Below are positions 17,431 through 27,300 of a DNA stretch of 64,000 bases, in pieces; position 1 is the first letter of the stretch; each line of letters opens with the position of its first letter. The stretch is from JAJXWB01 sp037044955 (GTDB lineage: Bacteria; Pseudomonadota; Alphaproteobacteria; Rhizobiales; Beijerinckiaceae). The notes beneath the pieces were generated by a model, which was not told the origin of the DNA, made no database searches, and saw nothing but the letters and a program-made list of their open reading frames with translations. The translations under genes and the position numbers were made by a program. Where the stretch lies: the NCBI GenBank assembly GCA_037044955.1, contig JBAOHX010000005.1, forward strand, positions 350,785-414,784, given 5' to 3'.

Positions 17431-18018
17431 ATGAATTCGACCGAAAAGCCCGAAAACGCCCAGCCCGCCGACGCCCCGGCAAGTCCCGAGCACGTATCCG
17501 CGCTGGCCGACGCCGCCGCGCAGGCGACGACCGACGAGCCCGAGCCCTTTACCGAACTGGAAAATCTCTACGCCGAAAACGCCGCGCTCAAGGATCGCGT
17601 GCTGCGCGCCATGGCGGAAGTCGAGAACGTGCGCCGCCGCGCCGAGAAGGAAGTCTCCGACGCGCGCAGCTACGGCGCCGCCAATTTCGCGCGCGACATG
17701 CTGACCTTCGCCGACAATCTCGCGCGCGCGCAGGAGAATGCGCCCAGGGACGCCGACGGCGCGCTGAAGACGATGATCGAGGGCGTGGGCGTGATCGCCG
17801 CGGACTTCCAGTCGCGGCTGACAAGGCACGGCGTGAAGAAGATGGAGCCGCAGGGCCAGAAGTTCGATCCGAACATGCACGAGGCGCTGTTCGAAATTCC
17901 GGACGAGAGCGTGCCGGCCGGCACGGTGCTGCAGGTGGTCGAGGCCGGCTACACGATCGGCGAGCGCATGCTGCGCCCGGCCAAGGTCGGCGTTTCTCGC
18001 GGCGGCCCGAAGGGCTGA
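17431..18018 (+). CDS. grpE: nucleotide exchange factor GrpE
   Basis: This 195-residue co-chaperone releases ADP from DnaK. An acidic, low-complexity N-terminus is followed by a long coiled coil (about residues 35-80, with NAALKDRVLRAMAEVENVRR). The beta domain ends with the family signature GYTIGERMLRPAKVGVSRG. Placement after glnD rather than beside hrcA or dnaK is unusual compared with many bacteria; no heat-shock CIRCE element is visible in the 67-base gap. Confidence 0.95.
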   Translation: MNSTEKPENAQPADAPASPEHVSALADAAAQATTDEPEPFTELENLYAENAALKDRVLRAMAEVENVRRRAEKEVSDARSYGAANFARDMLTFADNLARAQENAPRDADGALKTMIEGVGVIAADFQSRLTRHGVKKMEPQGQKFDPNMHEALFEIPDESVPAGTVLQVVEAGYTIGERMLRPAKVGVSRGGPKG

Positions 18019-18042
18019 GGAGCTTCGTCTCGCATCTGCGCC

Positions 18043-18136
18043 GTCATTGCGAGCCGTAGGCGAAGCAATCCATCCCCGAGTCTTGCTTCCATCATCCGGG
18101 GATGGATTGCTTCGTCGCTTCGCTCCTCGCAATGAC
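18043..18136. repeat. REP element, GTCATTGCGAG family (short form)
   Basis: The ends are GTCATTGCGAG and CTCGCAATGAC, with inner GCGAAGCAATCCATCCCC complemented by GGGGATGGATTGCTTCG. It lacks the extra palindrome of the full-length copies. It lies between the convergent grpE and universal-stress genes, where it can form a long hairpin in either transcript. Confidence 0.85.
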
Positions 18137-18144
18137 GGCTGGCG

Positions 18145-18978
18145 TCAGTGCGCCATGAACACCGGAATTTCCGCATAGGTCAGGATGTCGGCGGTGGCGC
18201 CGCCGAAGATCATCTGGCGCAGCCGGCTCTGCGTATAGCCGCCCTTCACGAGCAAATCCGCGCCCAGCGAGGCGCAGCGTTCGAGAATCGTGCGGCCGGG
18301 CGACTGCGTGGCGCTCTCGACATTGACCACATCCACGCTCATGCCGTGACGCTGCAGCGCCTTGGCGAGGGCCTCGGCCGAGGGCCCGGGCGACAGCGCG
18401 CCGGCGACGGTCAGCACGACGACGCGCTTGGCCTGCTTCAGCACGGGCATGGCGAAGCCGACGGTGCGGGCAGTCTCGGTCGAACGGTTCCAGGAAATCA
18501 CCACCGTTTCGCCGATCCGCTCCGGCGCCTTGCGCGGCGCGATCAGGATCGGGCGTCCCGCCTCGAACAGCACCGATTCCAGCGTCGCGCGGCGCGGGTC
18601 GCCGCGCCCGGAGCCGGGCCGGCCGACGACGACGATGTCGGCGACGCGGCCATAGGCGCCTATCCCTGAATCCGTGCTCATGTCGCCGCCCGCCCAACCG
18701 AAGGCGAGGCCCGTGGCGTCGCCGCTCGACGCCGCGACGCCGTGCGTTTTCATGAAATCCTCGAACATGCCGCGCGCATGCTCCACCAGTTCGCGCCGCG
18801 TCTTCTCGTCGAAGATCGATCCGGCGATGGCGAAGTCCGCGGCGATGAGATCGCCGGTGTCCGGGCCGAGCGCGATGCCCTCGATGCGACTGCCGAAGTT
18901 CTGACCGAAACGCCAGGCGGTCTCGAGGACGGCGGCGATCGAATCATGCTCCTCGATGGGAACGAGAATGTTTTTCAT
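18145..18978 (-). CDS. universal stress protein, tandem-domain type
   Basis: This 277-residue cytosolic protein has two UspA folds. The first begins MKNILVPIEEHDSI and the second near residue 158 with TVVISWNRSTETARTV. The second carries the nucleotide-loop-like GGYTQSRLRQMIFGG motif seen in proteobacterial tandem Usps. The first loop VVGRPGSGRGDPRRATLES is also glycine-rich. Such proteins respond to starvation or oxygen limitation, but no regulatory site is visible here. It stands alone, separated from grpE by a REP element. Confidence 0.85.
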   Translation of the reverse strand: MKNILVPIEEHDSIAAVLETAWRFGQNFGSRIEGIALGPDTGDLIAADFAIAGSIFDEKTRRELVEHARGMFEDFMKTHGVAASSGDATGLAFGWAGGDMSTDSGIGAYGRVADIVVVGRPGSGRGDPRRATLESVLFEAGRPILIAPRKAPERIGETVVISWNRSTETARTVGFAMPVLKQAKRVVVLTVAGALSPGPSAEALAKALQRHGMSVDVVNVESATQSPGRTILERCASLGADLLVKGGYTQSRLRQMIFGGATADILTYAEIPVFMAH

Positions 18979-19035
18979 CTGGGCCTCCCCGGTCGGGAGA
19001 AGCTAGCGCGGTTCACACATGAAGTGAAAGCCGCA

Positions 19036-20539
19036 TCAGAGTTTTCGCGACGGGATCGTCCACGCGCAGACCAGCGCCAGCGCGGCGAAGCCGGCCATGA
19101 CGAGAAAGACGGCCCGAAACCCCGCGGCGAGCGCGACCTCCGCCGTCTCGCGCGCCGCCGGCGCCAGTCTGCGTCAATGCGGCGGGTCCACGCTCCACGA
19201 GATCGGCGAAGACGCCGGCGATCTCGCCCGCCCGCGCCTTGAACACGGCGAACAGCACCGCGCCGACGAGCGCCGTGCCGAACGACGCGCCGATGGCGCG
19301 CGAAAACTGCACGGAGCCGGCGGCCGCGCCGAGCATTCCGTGGCCGGCGGCGTTCTGCACGATCACCTGCACCACGCCCATGACCGAGCCCATGAAGAAG
19401 GTGAGCGCGCCGATGACGAGGCCGAACCATGCGAGGTCGAGCGTCTGGTGGGCGAGCGCGACGTAAAGGAAGATCGCCACGACCGGGATCAGCGCGAGCG
19501 AGGGGAAGATCGCGGTGCGGCCGGTCTGGGCGACGAGCTTGCCGGTCGCCAGCGAACCGACGCCGATGCCGAAGGCGATGGGCAGCAGCAGATAGCCGGT
19601 TTCGGCCGGCGACAGGCCGCGCGCCGTGCGCAGATAGATCGGCAGATAGGCGATGAGCGAGACGAGCGCCGCGCCATGACAGGCGGCCATGGCGTTGGAA
19701 CGCCAGATCGTCTTTTCGCGCAGCAGGGCGAAGGGAAAAAGCGGCTGCGGGATCTTCAGCTCGCGCCGCACGAGCAGGGCGAGCGCGACGAGCGCGACGG
19801 CGACGAGCGCCGCGATGGAAGGCGCATCCGCGAGCCGCAGCCGCCTGACCTGCTCCATGGCGACGAGCGCCGGCGCCACGAACAGCACGAACCACAGCAG
19901 GCCCGGCGTATCGAAGCGCCAGTCGGCGTCGGGTCTTGGCGCGCGCGCCGGCAGCCGCAGGGCGAGGAGCGCGGCCAGAACCCCCATCGGCAGGTTGATC
20001 CAGAAGATCGAGCGCCAGCCGAGCCCGCTGGTCAGCCAGCCGCCCGCCACCGGGCCGAAGGCGTTGGAAAAGACGACGACGGTCGCGAGATAGCCCTGAT
20101 AGCGCGCACGGTCGCGCGGCGGCACGCTTTCGCTGATGAGCGCCTGCGACAAGGTCATCAGCCCGCCGCCGCCGAGCCCCTGCAGCACGCGCCCGCCGAT
20201 CAGCGCGGGCAGGCTCAGGGAGAGCGCGCAGGCGGTCGAGCCCAGGATCATCACCGACAGCGCCACGAACATCATGCGGCGGCGGCCGTAGACGTCGCCG
20301 AGCCGCCCGTAGACCGGGGCGGCGATGGTGGTGGCGACGAGATAGGCGACGACCACCCAGGCGATGCGCTCGACATCGTCCAGCGCCACCGCGATCGCCG
20401 GCAGGGCCGTGGCGACGATCGTCTGGTCCATGACCGCGATGAACATCGGCAGGACGATGGACGGGAACATGCGGAAGAAGACGCCGGCGCCGTTGGGCGC
20501 GGGCGCGATATGCGCGCGGTGGGGCGTTGTATCGGGCAA
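19036..20539 (-). CDS. DHA2-type MFS multidrug exporter (one frameshift)
   Basis: This 500-residue (after repair) drug:proton antiporter of the EmrB/QacA type has about 14 membrane helices. Motif-like stretches are IAVMDQTIVATALPAIA in helix 1, GRLGDVYGRRRMMFVAL in loop 2-3 and GRVLQGLGGGGLMTLSQA in helix 4. A shift near 19170 corrupts the last helix; dropping one A restores LTQLAPAARETAEVALAAG and a C-terminal LALVCAWTIPSRKL with stop at 19036. The annotated start is a TTG at 20539; an ATG at 20470 (MFPSIVLPMF) is a good alternative. No membrane-fusion partner (EmrA) is adjacent. It is divergent from rph. Confidence 0.85.
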
Positions 20540-20663
20540 GGAACGGGGTCTGATGCGAGTTGGCGCCGAGCCTCCGCGAAAGAGCGCCCGCGATCAAGCC
20601 GGGCGCGGTTGACACAGCTATGCGCCGACGCGACAAAGCGCCCGCTTGCAACGGGGTCTGAAC

Positions 20664-21377
20664 ATGCGTCCTTCCAACCGCGCCGCCGACGAAATGCGCG
20701 CCGTCTCGCTCGAACGCAACGTCGCGCGCTATGCCGAGGGGTCCTGCCTCGTGAAATTCGGCAACACGCACGTGCTGTGCACGGCCTCGCTCGAGGACAA
20801 GCCGCCGATGTGGCTGAGGGGCCAGGGCCGCGGCTGGGTGACGGCCGAATACGCCATGCTGCCGCGCGCGACCCATACGCGCACGCGGCGCGAATCCTCT
20901 TCCGGCAAACCGTCGGGGCGCACGCAGGAGATCCAGCGGCTGATCGGCCGTTCCTTGCGCGCGGTGACCGATCTCAAGATGCTGGGCGAGCGCCAGATCA
21001 CCGTCGATTGCGACGTGATCCAGGCCGACGGCGGGACGCGCACGGCCTCGATCACCGGCGCGTGGGTGGCGCTGCACGATTGCCTGAAATGGATGCGCGG
21101 CCGCTCGATCATCAAGGACATGCCGCTGAAGGACCGCGTCGCCGCCGTCTCCTGCGGAATCTACAAGGGCGCGACCGTGCTCGACCTCGACTATGACGAG
21201 GATTCGGCGGCCGAGACCGACGCCAATTTCGTCATGACCGGCAAGGGCGGCATCGTCGAAGTGCAGATGACCGCCGAAAACGAGACGTTCGACGAGGCGC
21301 AGCTCGCCGCCATGCTCGGGCTGGCCAAGGCCGGCATCGCCAAGCTGAGCGACCTGCAGAAGGCGGCGGTCGCCTGA
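20664..21377 (+). CDS. rph: ribonuclease PH
   Basis: This 237-residue phosphorolytic exoribonuclease trims tRNA 3' ends. Signatures are the N-terminal MRPSNRAADEMR, WVTAEYAMLPRATHTR near residue 62 and the phosphate-site RTQEIQRLIGRSLRAV near 90, with DLDYDEDSAAETDANFVMTG toward the C-terminus. The ATG at 20664 gives the standard N-terminus; an upstream in-frame codon would add six residues. Its stop overlaps the rdgB start (TGATG), so the two genes are translationally coupled, a pairing common in proteobacteria. Confidence 0.96.
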   Translation: MRPSNRAADEMRAVSLERNVARYAEGSCLVKFGNTHVLCTASLEDKPPMWLRGQGRGWVTAEYAMLPRATHTRTRRESSSGKPSGRTQEIQRLIGRSLRAVTDLKMLGERQITVDCDVIQADGGTRTASITGAWVALHDCLKWMRGRSIIKDMPLKDRVAAVSCGIYKGATVLDLDYDEDSAAETDANFVMTGKGGIVEVQMTAENETFDEAQLAAMLGLAKAGIAKLSDLQKAAVA

Positions 21378-22007
21378 TGGGCCGGCGCCTTTCGGGCAGG
21401 ATCGTCATCGCCACGCATAACGCCGGCAAGCTGCGCGAAATGCGCGAGCTGCTGGCGCCCTACGGCGTCGAGGCGGTGTCGGCCGGCGAACTGGCTCTAG
21501 GCGAGCCGGAGGAAACCGGCGCGGATTTCACGGCAAACGCGCTCATCAAGGCGCAGGCGGCGGCGCATGCCGCCGGTCTGCCCGCCTTTGCCGACGATTC
21601 CGGCCTGTGCGTGGAGGCGCTCGGCGGCGCGCCCGGCATTTTTTCCGCGCGATGGGCCGGGGAAAGCAAGGATTTCGCCGCCGCGATGGAGCAAATCCGC
21701 GCCGAGGTCGAAAAGACCGGCGCGAAAAAGCCGTGGCGGGCGCATTTCATCTCCGCGCTGGCGCTCGTCTGGCCGGACGGCCATGTCGAACAGTTCGAGG
21801 GCCGGGTCGACGGCGATCTCGTCTTTCCGCCGAAGGGCGACGGCCGGCTTCGGCTACGACCCGTGCTTCAAGCCTGATGGCCACGACCGGACGTTCGGGG
21901 AAATGACGGCGGAGGAGAAGCACGGCATTCCCGCCGACGGAAGCCGGGCGCTCAGCCATCGCGCGCGGGCGTTCCAGGCGCTTGCGCGAGGCTGCCTTCA
22001 GGGCTGA
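21377..22007 (+). CDS. rdgB: XTP/dITP diphosphohydrolase RdgB (one frameshift)
   Basis: 209 residues after repair. The enzyme removes non-canonical purine nucleotides (dITP, XTP) from the pool. Motifs: IVIATHNAGKLREMRELL at the N-terminus, GLPAFADDSGLCVEALGG near residue 64 with the metal-binding aspartates, and after repair GDGGFGYDPCFKPDG followed by SHRARAF. The frame breaks at about 21843, where one extra C turns GGCGGC into GGCCGGC; the stop is then at 22005-22007. Coupled to rph upstream; hemW follows after 62 bases. Confidence 0.92.
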
Positions 22008-22069
22008 CGACCGCGTTTCGTCCCATAACGGCACATTTCCCGACGGCCCCCTTCGTGCAATAAGCTCGC

Positions 22070-23241
22070 ATGGCCTCCAAATTTCCGCCCCGAATCGATC
22101 CGGGCTTCGGCGTCTACGTGCACTGGCCGTTCTGCCTGTCGAAGTGCCCCTATTGCGATTTCAACAGCCACGTCCGGCGCAATCCGGTCGATGAAGACCG
22201 CTATGTCGAGGCTTTCCGCGTCGAGCTCGCCCATCGCGCGAAACTCACGCGGGGCCGGACGGTCGGGTCGGTGTTCTTCGGCGGCGGCACGCCCTCGCTG
22301 ATGAAGCCCGGGACGGTCGAAGCCATCTTGCAGGCGATTGGCGACAACTGGACGATCGAGAAGGGCGCCGAGATCACGCTGGAGGCCAATCCTTCGAGCG
22401 TCGAGGCCGAACGTTTCCGTGGCTACAGGTCGGTCGGCGTCAATCGCGTGTCGCTCGGCGTGCAGGCGCTGGACGATGCCGACCTGCAGCGATGCTCGGG
22501 CGCCTGCACAATCGCGCCGAGGCCGTCGCGGCGCTGGACGTGGCGACCTCCGTGTTCGAGCGCGTCTCGTTCGACCTGATCTACGGACGCCCCGCCCAGA
22601 GCATCGAGCGCTGGCGCGCCGAACTTGCGGAAGCGCTGGCGCGCGCGCCGGAGCACATGTCGCTCTACCAGCTCACCATCGAGCCCGACACGATGTTCGA
22701 GCGGCTGGAGCGCGCCGGCAAGCTGGTCATGCCGTCCGCCGACATCCAGCGCGACTTGTGGGACGTGACGCAGAACATGATGGCCAAGGCCGGCATGCCC
22801 GCCTACGAAATCTCCAACCACGCGCGCGAGAACGCGGAGAGCCGGCACAATCTGATCTACTGGCGCTACGGCGAATATGTCGGCGTGGGACCCGGCGCGC
22901 ACGGCCGCATCATGGATCGCGAGGGACGGCGCGCGCACGCCACCGAGAAGCATCCGGAAATGTGGCTCACCTGCGTCGAGACGGAAGGCCACGGCCTGGT
23001 CGAGGACGAGGCGCTGTCCATCGAGGAGCAGGGCGACGAATTCCTGCTGATGGGCCTGCGCCTGACCGAGGGCATCGATCCCGGCCGCTTCCATCTGCTG
23101 ACCGGCAAGCCGCTGGCGTCTTCGCGTGTCGCGGAGCTGATCGCCGACGGGCTGGTCGAATACACGCGCGAGGGCCGGCTGCGCGTGAGCGCCGAAGGTT
23201 TTCCGGTGCTCGACGCCGTGGTGGCCGATCTGGCGGCGTAA
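22070..23241 (+). CDS. hemW: radical SAM heme chaperone HemW (one frameshift)
   Basis: About 390 residues after repair. HemW is a radical-SAM-fold protein that hands heme to target enzymes; it was formerly annotated as an oxygen-independent coproporphyrinogen oxidase. The cluster motif CLSKCPYCDF (CX3CX2C) is at about residues 23-32, preceded by VYVHWPF. Further markers are FFGGGTPSL, GVQALDDADLQ and, after the frame change, HNLIYWRYGEYVGVGPGAHG. The shift is near 22490 and needs one added base or two removed, unlike most shifts here. A C-terminal winged-helix segment (LADGLVEYTREGRLR-like) is present. Confidence 0.92.
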
Positions 23242-23330
23242 GGCGCGCCGCACGATCAACTATGCGTGAGGCGCGAACTTCGGCCGCTATTGCAGCGTAA
23301 ACATGTCGGCAACCACGCAGGAACCGACAC

Positions 23331-23507
23331 ATGAAGCGCGCCTATTCAGCCGACCCCGTCGTTCTCGCCGAACTCGCCGCCGTGCTTCGCGCCATCGCGA
23401 GCGAACGCCGGCAGTCCCGCCGCCTGCTGCGCGGCATGGCCAGCGCCTACGAGGCGCGCGCCGTGGCGCAGACGGCGGACGCCAGCCTGCCTTCATCGCA
23501 TTATTGA
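23331..23507 (+). CDS. hypothetical 58-residue protein
   Basis: A short open frame starts with an ATG 90 bases after hemW and stops eight bases before the converging lipoprotein gene. An AGGA stretch lies nine to twelve bases upstream. The product starts MKRAYSADPVVLAELAAVLR and is basic and helical (LRAIASERRQSRRLLRGMAS), with a short polar tail. I recognise no family. It could be a small DNA- or RNA-associated protein or a chance frame; codon choice looks like the neighbours. Confidence 0.4.
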   Translation: MKRAYSADPVVLAELAAVLRAIASERRQSRRLLRGMASAYEARAVAQTADASLPSSHY

Positions 23508-23514
23508 GCTTCGC

Positions 23515-24732
23515 TCAGGTCGGCGCGCCGGAGAAGCTGCGCGGCGCCGGACTGATGACGGTCGTGGTGCCCGCTCCGATCTGCAGCACCGACAGGCCGC
23601 GCTCGTTCAACCCGTCTGGCTTGAAGCGGAAGACGCCATCGGCGCCGTTGAAGCCCGAGGGGTTGGTCAGCACGCTGTCGGAGAACTTGGTCGGGCCCGC
23701 GCTGCGCGCCAGCGCGATGGCGAGCGTCGTCGCGTCGTAGGCGAGCGTCGCGATGCGCGTCGGATCGGAATTGTACTTGGCGCGGTAGCGCGTCGCGAAA
23801 GCGTTGAAACCGGCGTTCTCCGGCGCGGCGAACCAGGCGCCCTGAAGGAAGGGCGCGTTGAGCGCGCGGGCGTCGTTCCACAGGCCCGTGCCGAGAATCT
23901 GCACTTTCTTCGGATCGATTCCGGCGGCGGCGAGCTGCTTGCCGACACTCGCCATCGCCTCGGCCTGATCGGGGATGAACAGCGCGTCGATCTGGCCGGC
24001 GGCCTGCGCGACACGCTTGACGGCGTCCTGCGAGGCGCCCGGGCGATAGCGCTCCACCGCCATCACGCGCATGCCGACGCGCGCGGCCGCCGATTGCACG
24101 GCGCCGGTCGCGACATTGCCGTAGTCGCTTTCCGGCGCGAGAACGGCGATCGACTTCTTGCCCTTCTGCGCGGCGAATTCGACGATGCGGTCGACGTAGC
24201 TCTCGACCAGGAAGGAGAGCAGGAAGACGCCGCGCGACGCGACGGAGGCGTCGGTCGAAAAGGCGATGAGCGGACGGTTGGCGGCGCGGGCGACGCGGCC
24301 GGCCTCGCGCACGCCGCTTGCGAACAACGGCCCGAGAATGAGTTCCGCGCCCTCGCCGATCGCCGCCTGCGCGGCGTCGCGCGCGCCGTCGGCCGTGCCG
24401 CGATCGTCCTTGACCAGGACGGTGATGTCGTTGGCGCCGGTTTCGGCGACGGCCAGATCCACGGCGTTGCGCAGCGAGGCGCCGACGACGCTTTGACCGG
24501 TTCCTTGAGTGAGCGGCGCGATGAGAGCGACGCGCACCGGCCCGGTTCCGATCGTGTCGCCGGTGGGCGCGTTCGGCGTCGTGGGCGTCGGCGTCGGGGG
24601 CGGAGGCAGATCGGCGCGCGGCCCGAGCGTCGGGTTGCAGCCGGCGAGCGCCAGCGCGAGACCGCAGGCGGCGACGAATTTCAGGCGGCGCGCAACCGGC
24701 GCGTCAGCCCGCTCGTTCGGAAACAGCCTCAC
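23515..24732 (-). CDS. penicillin-binding protein activator lipoprotein (LpoA-like, periplasmic-binding fold)
   Basis: This 405-residue lipoprotein has a lipobox LALAGC ending at about residue 32, then a Pro/Thr-rich linker (PPPPTPTPTTP). A type-I periplasmic-binding fold follows, beginning VRVALIAPLTQGTGQSVVGA. Internal markers are LILGPLFASGVREAG and IAVLAPESDYGNVA. In gamma-proteobacteria the same fold in LpoA activates PBP1A from the outer membrane, and that gene is also next to rsmI and yraN. Here it is divergent from rsmI-yraN, which supports the assignment. Whether it activates a PBP or binds an amino-acid-like ligand is not settled by sequence. Confidence 0.82.
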   Translation of the reverse strand: MRLFPNERADAPVARRLKFVAACGLALALAGCNPTLGPRADLPPPPTPTPTTPNAPTGDTIGTGPVRVALIAPLTQGTGQSVVGASLRNAVDLAVAETGANDITVLVKDDRGTADGARDAAQAAIGEGAELILGPLFASGVREAGRVARAANRPLIAFSTDASVASRGVFLLSFLVESYVDRIVEFAAQKGKKSIAVLAPESDYGNVATGAVQSAAARVGMRVMAVERYRPGASQDAVKRVAQAAGQIDALFIPDQAEAMASVGKQLAAAGIDPKKVQILGTGLWNDARALNAPFLQGAWFAAPENAGFNAFATRYRAKYNSDPTRIATLAYDATTLAIALARSAGPTKFSDSVLTNPSGFNGADGVFRFKPDGLNERGLSVLQIGAGTTTVISPAPRSFSGAPT

Positions 24733-24926
24733 ATCACCCTCCAGCCGCGCACAACCGGGCGCGCGATAACCGCGCCTTAATCCTTAACGGTCGAAAGCCA
24801 TATTGAAACGCCGTTTGCAACCCTTGGTTAATATGAGGACGATTGCGGCTGAATTCGCTACGCTTGCGGCGATTGATCGACCGTTCTATAAACAGAACGA
24901 ATGATCGTAATATCGAACGAGCGAAC

Positions 24927-25859
24927 GTGACACGGGAACGCGAGCAGGAGCAGGCCGGCAAGAGGCGCGAGGCCGCCGCCTTCACCGCTTTCGGCCTGCG
25001 GGCGGAAGCCGAAAGGATCGCGCCCGGGCTGCATGTCGTCGCCACGCCGATCGGCAACCTGCGCGACATTTCCTTGCGCGCGCTGTCGACGCTGGCGGCG
25101 GCGGACGCCGTGATCGCCGAGGACACCCGCGTCACAAAGACGCTGCTTGCCCATTACGGCATAGCCACGCCGCTGATCGCCTATCACGAGCACAACGCCC
25201 ATGTCGTGCGCCCGCAATTGCTGGCGCGCCTGGCCGGCGGCGCGGCGCTGGCGCTGGTGTCGGACGCCGGCACGCCGCTCGTCTCCGACCCCGGGTTCAA
25301 GCTGGTGAGCGAGGCGGTGGCGGCCGGCGTCGCGGTCACCTCGGTTCCCGGCGCCTCGGCCGTGCTGGCCGCGCTCGTAGTCGCGGGCCTGCCGACCGAC
25401 CGCTTCTTCTTCGAGGGCTTCCTGCCGCCCAAGAGCGCCGCGCGGCGGGCGCGGCTCGCCGAACTTTCCGCCGTTCCCGGCACGCTGGTGTTCTTCGAAT
25501 CCGCGCGGCGCGTCGCCGAGACGCTGGAAGATTGCGCCGCCGTGCTCGGCGCGCGCGAGGCGGCGGTCGCTCGAGAACTGACCAAGCATTTCGAGAATGT
25601 GCGGCGCGGCCCCCTCGAACAGCTTTCGCGCGAGATCGCGCAGGGCGAGCCGTTGCGCGGCGAGATCGTGCTGCTGGTCGGCCCGCCGGCGCAAGGCGCG
25701 GCCGAAATCAGCGAGGCCTCGCTCGACGAACGCCTGCGCGCGGCGATGGCCGGCAATTCCGTGAAGGACGCGGCGGCGATCGTGGCGGGCGAGACCGGCC
25801 AGCCGCGCCGGCGCGTCTACGCGCGCGCGCTGCAACTCGCCGGCGAGCGCGACGCTTGA
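24927..25859 (+). CDS. rsmI: 16S rRNA (cytidine-1402-2'-O)-methyltransferase RsmI
   Basis: Tetrapyrrole-methylase-fold enzyme that methylates the ribose of C1402 in the decoding centre. Family motifs are GLHVVATPIGNLRDISLRAL, the VIAEDTRVTKTLLAHYGI stretch, LVSDAGTPLVSDPGFKLV and VPGASAVLAALVVAGLPTDR, with ARELTKHFENVRRGPL in the second lobe. I take the GTG at 24927 as start (310 residues). A TTG at 24843 would add 28 residues rich in Arg/Asn that look like leader DNA. Its stop overlaps the yraN start. Confidence 0.93.
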   Translation: MTREREQEQAGKRREAAAFTAFGLRAEAERIAPGLHVVATPIGNLRDISLRALSTLAAADAVIAEDTRVTKTLLAHYGIATPLIAYHEHNAHVVRPQLLARLAGGAALALVSDAGTPLVSDPGFKLVSEAVAAGVAVTSVPGASAVLAALVVAGLPTDRFFFEGFLPPKSAARRARLAELSAVPGTLVFFESARRVAETLEDCAAVLGAREAAVARELTKHFENVRRGPLEQLSREIAQGEPLRGEIVLLVGPPAQGAAEISEASLDERLRAAMAGNSVKDAAAIVAGETGQPRRRVYARALQLAGERDA

Positions 25860-26227
25860 GCGGGCGCGACCGGACCAGGGCGCTCGCCTTCGGGCTCAAC
25901 GCCGAAACGGTCGCCGCGCTGTGGTTGCGCCTGAAATTCTACCGCATCCTGGCGCGGCGCTATCGCATTCGCGAGGGCGAGATCGACATTGTCGCGCAGC
26001 GTGGCGAAACGATCGCCTTTGTCGAGGTCAAGGCGCGCCCGACCATGGACGAAGCGGCGATCTCGATCTCCGCGCAAAAACGCCAGCGCATGTCGCGCGC
26101 CGCGCGGCACTGGCTCGCGACGCATCCTTGGGCGGTCAATCGCATCCTGCGCGGCGACGCGCTGTTCATCGCGCCGCGCAGCCTGCCGCGCCATGTGCCG
26201 GCGGCGGTGGAACTCGATCTCGGCTAG
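25856..26227 (+). CDS. yraN: YraN family endonuclease-like protein
   Basis: This 123-residue protein belongs to the conserved UPF0102/YraN family, a restriction-endonuclease-like fold of unknown role often linked to DNA processing. The family core is visible as AETVAALWLRLKFYRILARR, then RIREGEIDIVAQRGETIAFV and EVKARP; the D and E-K residues correspond to the nuclease-like active site. The start is a TTG at 25856 that overlaps the rsmI TGA; it begins MSGRDRTRALAFG. It converges on pyrD with a four-base overlap. Confidence 0.88.
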   Translation: MSGRDRTRALAFGLNAETVAALWLRLKFYRILARRYRIREGEIDIVAQRGETIAFVEVKARPTMDEAAISISAQKRQRMSRAARHWLATHPWAVNRILRGDALFIAPRSLPRHVPAAVELDLG

Positions 26228-27300
26228 GCCGCCTTCGCCGCCCATTCCCTGGCCTTGCGCCCGACGACCGGCGCCAGCGAGTCCAGTTTCTCCTGCGCCA
26301 GCCGGCCGACCAGGCCGCGCTTGATGCGCCCGACGAGGCCGACGCCCTCGAACACCAGCGCGGAATAGACCTGCAGCAGCGTCGCGCCGGCCTCGATCTT
26401 GGCGAAGGCGGTTTCGGCGGAATCGATCCCGCCGACGCCGACGATCGGGAACTGGCCTTCGACGCGCAGAAAGGTCTGGGCCAACATGCGCGTCGAAAGA
26501 TCGAACAGCGGGCGGCCCGAGAGACCGCCGGTTTCCTTCGCGGCGGCCTCGCGCAGCGTTGGCGGCCGCGAGATCGTGGTGTTGGAGACGATCATGCCGT
26601 CGACGCCACGGTCGCGCGCGACGCGCACGATGTCGTCGAGATTTTCGAGCGCGAGATCGGGCGCGATCTTCAGGAGCAGCGGTTTTCGCGACGGCGCGCC
26701 GTCACGCGCCGCCAGGGCGCGCGCGAGCAGGTCGTCGAGTTGGCTCGCCTGCTGCAGATCGCGCAGGCCGGGCGTGTTGGGCGAGGAAATGTTGATGGTG
26801 AAATAGGACGCGACATCGGCGAAGAAGACGACGCCCGCGACATAGTCCGCAATGCGATCGGCGGCGTCCTTGTTGGCGCCGACGTTGACGCCGACGATGC
26901 CCGTCCGCATCGCGCGGGCGCGCAGGCGGCGCAGGACGGAGGATGCGCCTTCGCTGTTGAAGCCGAAGCGGTTGACCACGCCGCGGTCGGCCGGCAGCCG
27001 GAACAGGCGGGGTTTCGGATTGCCGGGCTGGGGCAGCGGCGTGATCGTGCCGACCTCCGCAAAGCCGAAGCCGAGCGCGAGCAGGGCGTCGGGAACCTCG
27101 CCGTTCTTGTCGAAGCCTGCGGCCATGCCGACCGGATTGGGGAATTTCAGGCCGAAGGCCTCGACCGCCAGTTTCGGATCGTCGGGCGCGCAGCGCGGGA
27201 TCGGCGCGAGCTTCAGGCCGGCGATGGTCGCGGCATGGGCCTTTTCGGCGTCGAGCGACAGAAGAAGCGGCCGCGCAAGGGAATCGAACAGGCCGATCAT
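26224..27300 (-). CDS. pyrD: dihydroorotate dehydrogenase (quinone), class 2
   Basis: This 358-residue membrane-associated flavoenzyme oxidises dihydroorotate to orotate in pyrimidine synthesis, passing electrons to quinone. An N-terminal amphipathic helix region (MIGLFDSLARPLLLSLDAEK) marks class 2. FMN and substrate motifs are NPVGMAAGFDKNGEV near residue 55, VVNRFGFNSEG near 109, NISSPNTPGL near 170 with the catalytic serine, and IVSNTTISRP near 239. The gene is coupled to the DUF952 gene upstream (ATGA), an arrangement common in Hyphomicrobiales. Confidence 0.96.
   Translation of the reverse strand: MIGLFDSLARPLLLSLDAEKAHAATIAGLKLAPIPRCAPDDPKLAVEAFGLKFPNPVGMAAGFDKNGEVPDALLALGFGFAEVGTITPLPQPGNPKPRLFRLPADRGVVNRFGFNSEGASSVLRRLRARAMRTGIVGVNVGANKDAADRIADYVAGVVFFADVASYFTINISSPNTPGLRDLQQASQLDDLLARALAARDGAPSRKPLLLKIAPDLALENLDDIVRVARDRGVDGMIVSNTTISRPPTLREAAAKETGGLSGRPLFDLSTRMLAQTFLRVEGQFPIVGVGGIDSAETAFAKIEAGATLLQVYSALVFEGVGLVGRIKRGLVGRLAQEKLDSLAPVVGRKAREWAAKAA

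Noticed and set aside
24882..24899. A LexA-type box, CGTTCT-N6-AGAACG, before rsmI
   Set aside because: The alphaproteobacterial LexA site is a direct repeat GTTC-N7-GTTC; this is an inverted repeat with the wrong spacing.
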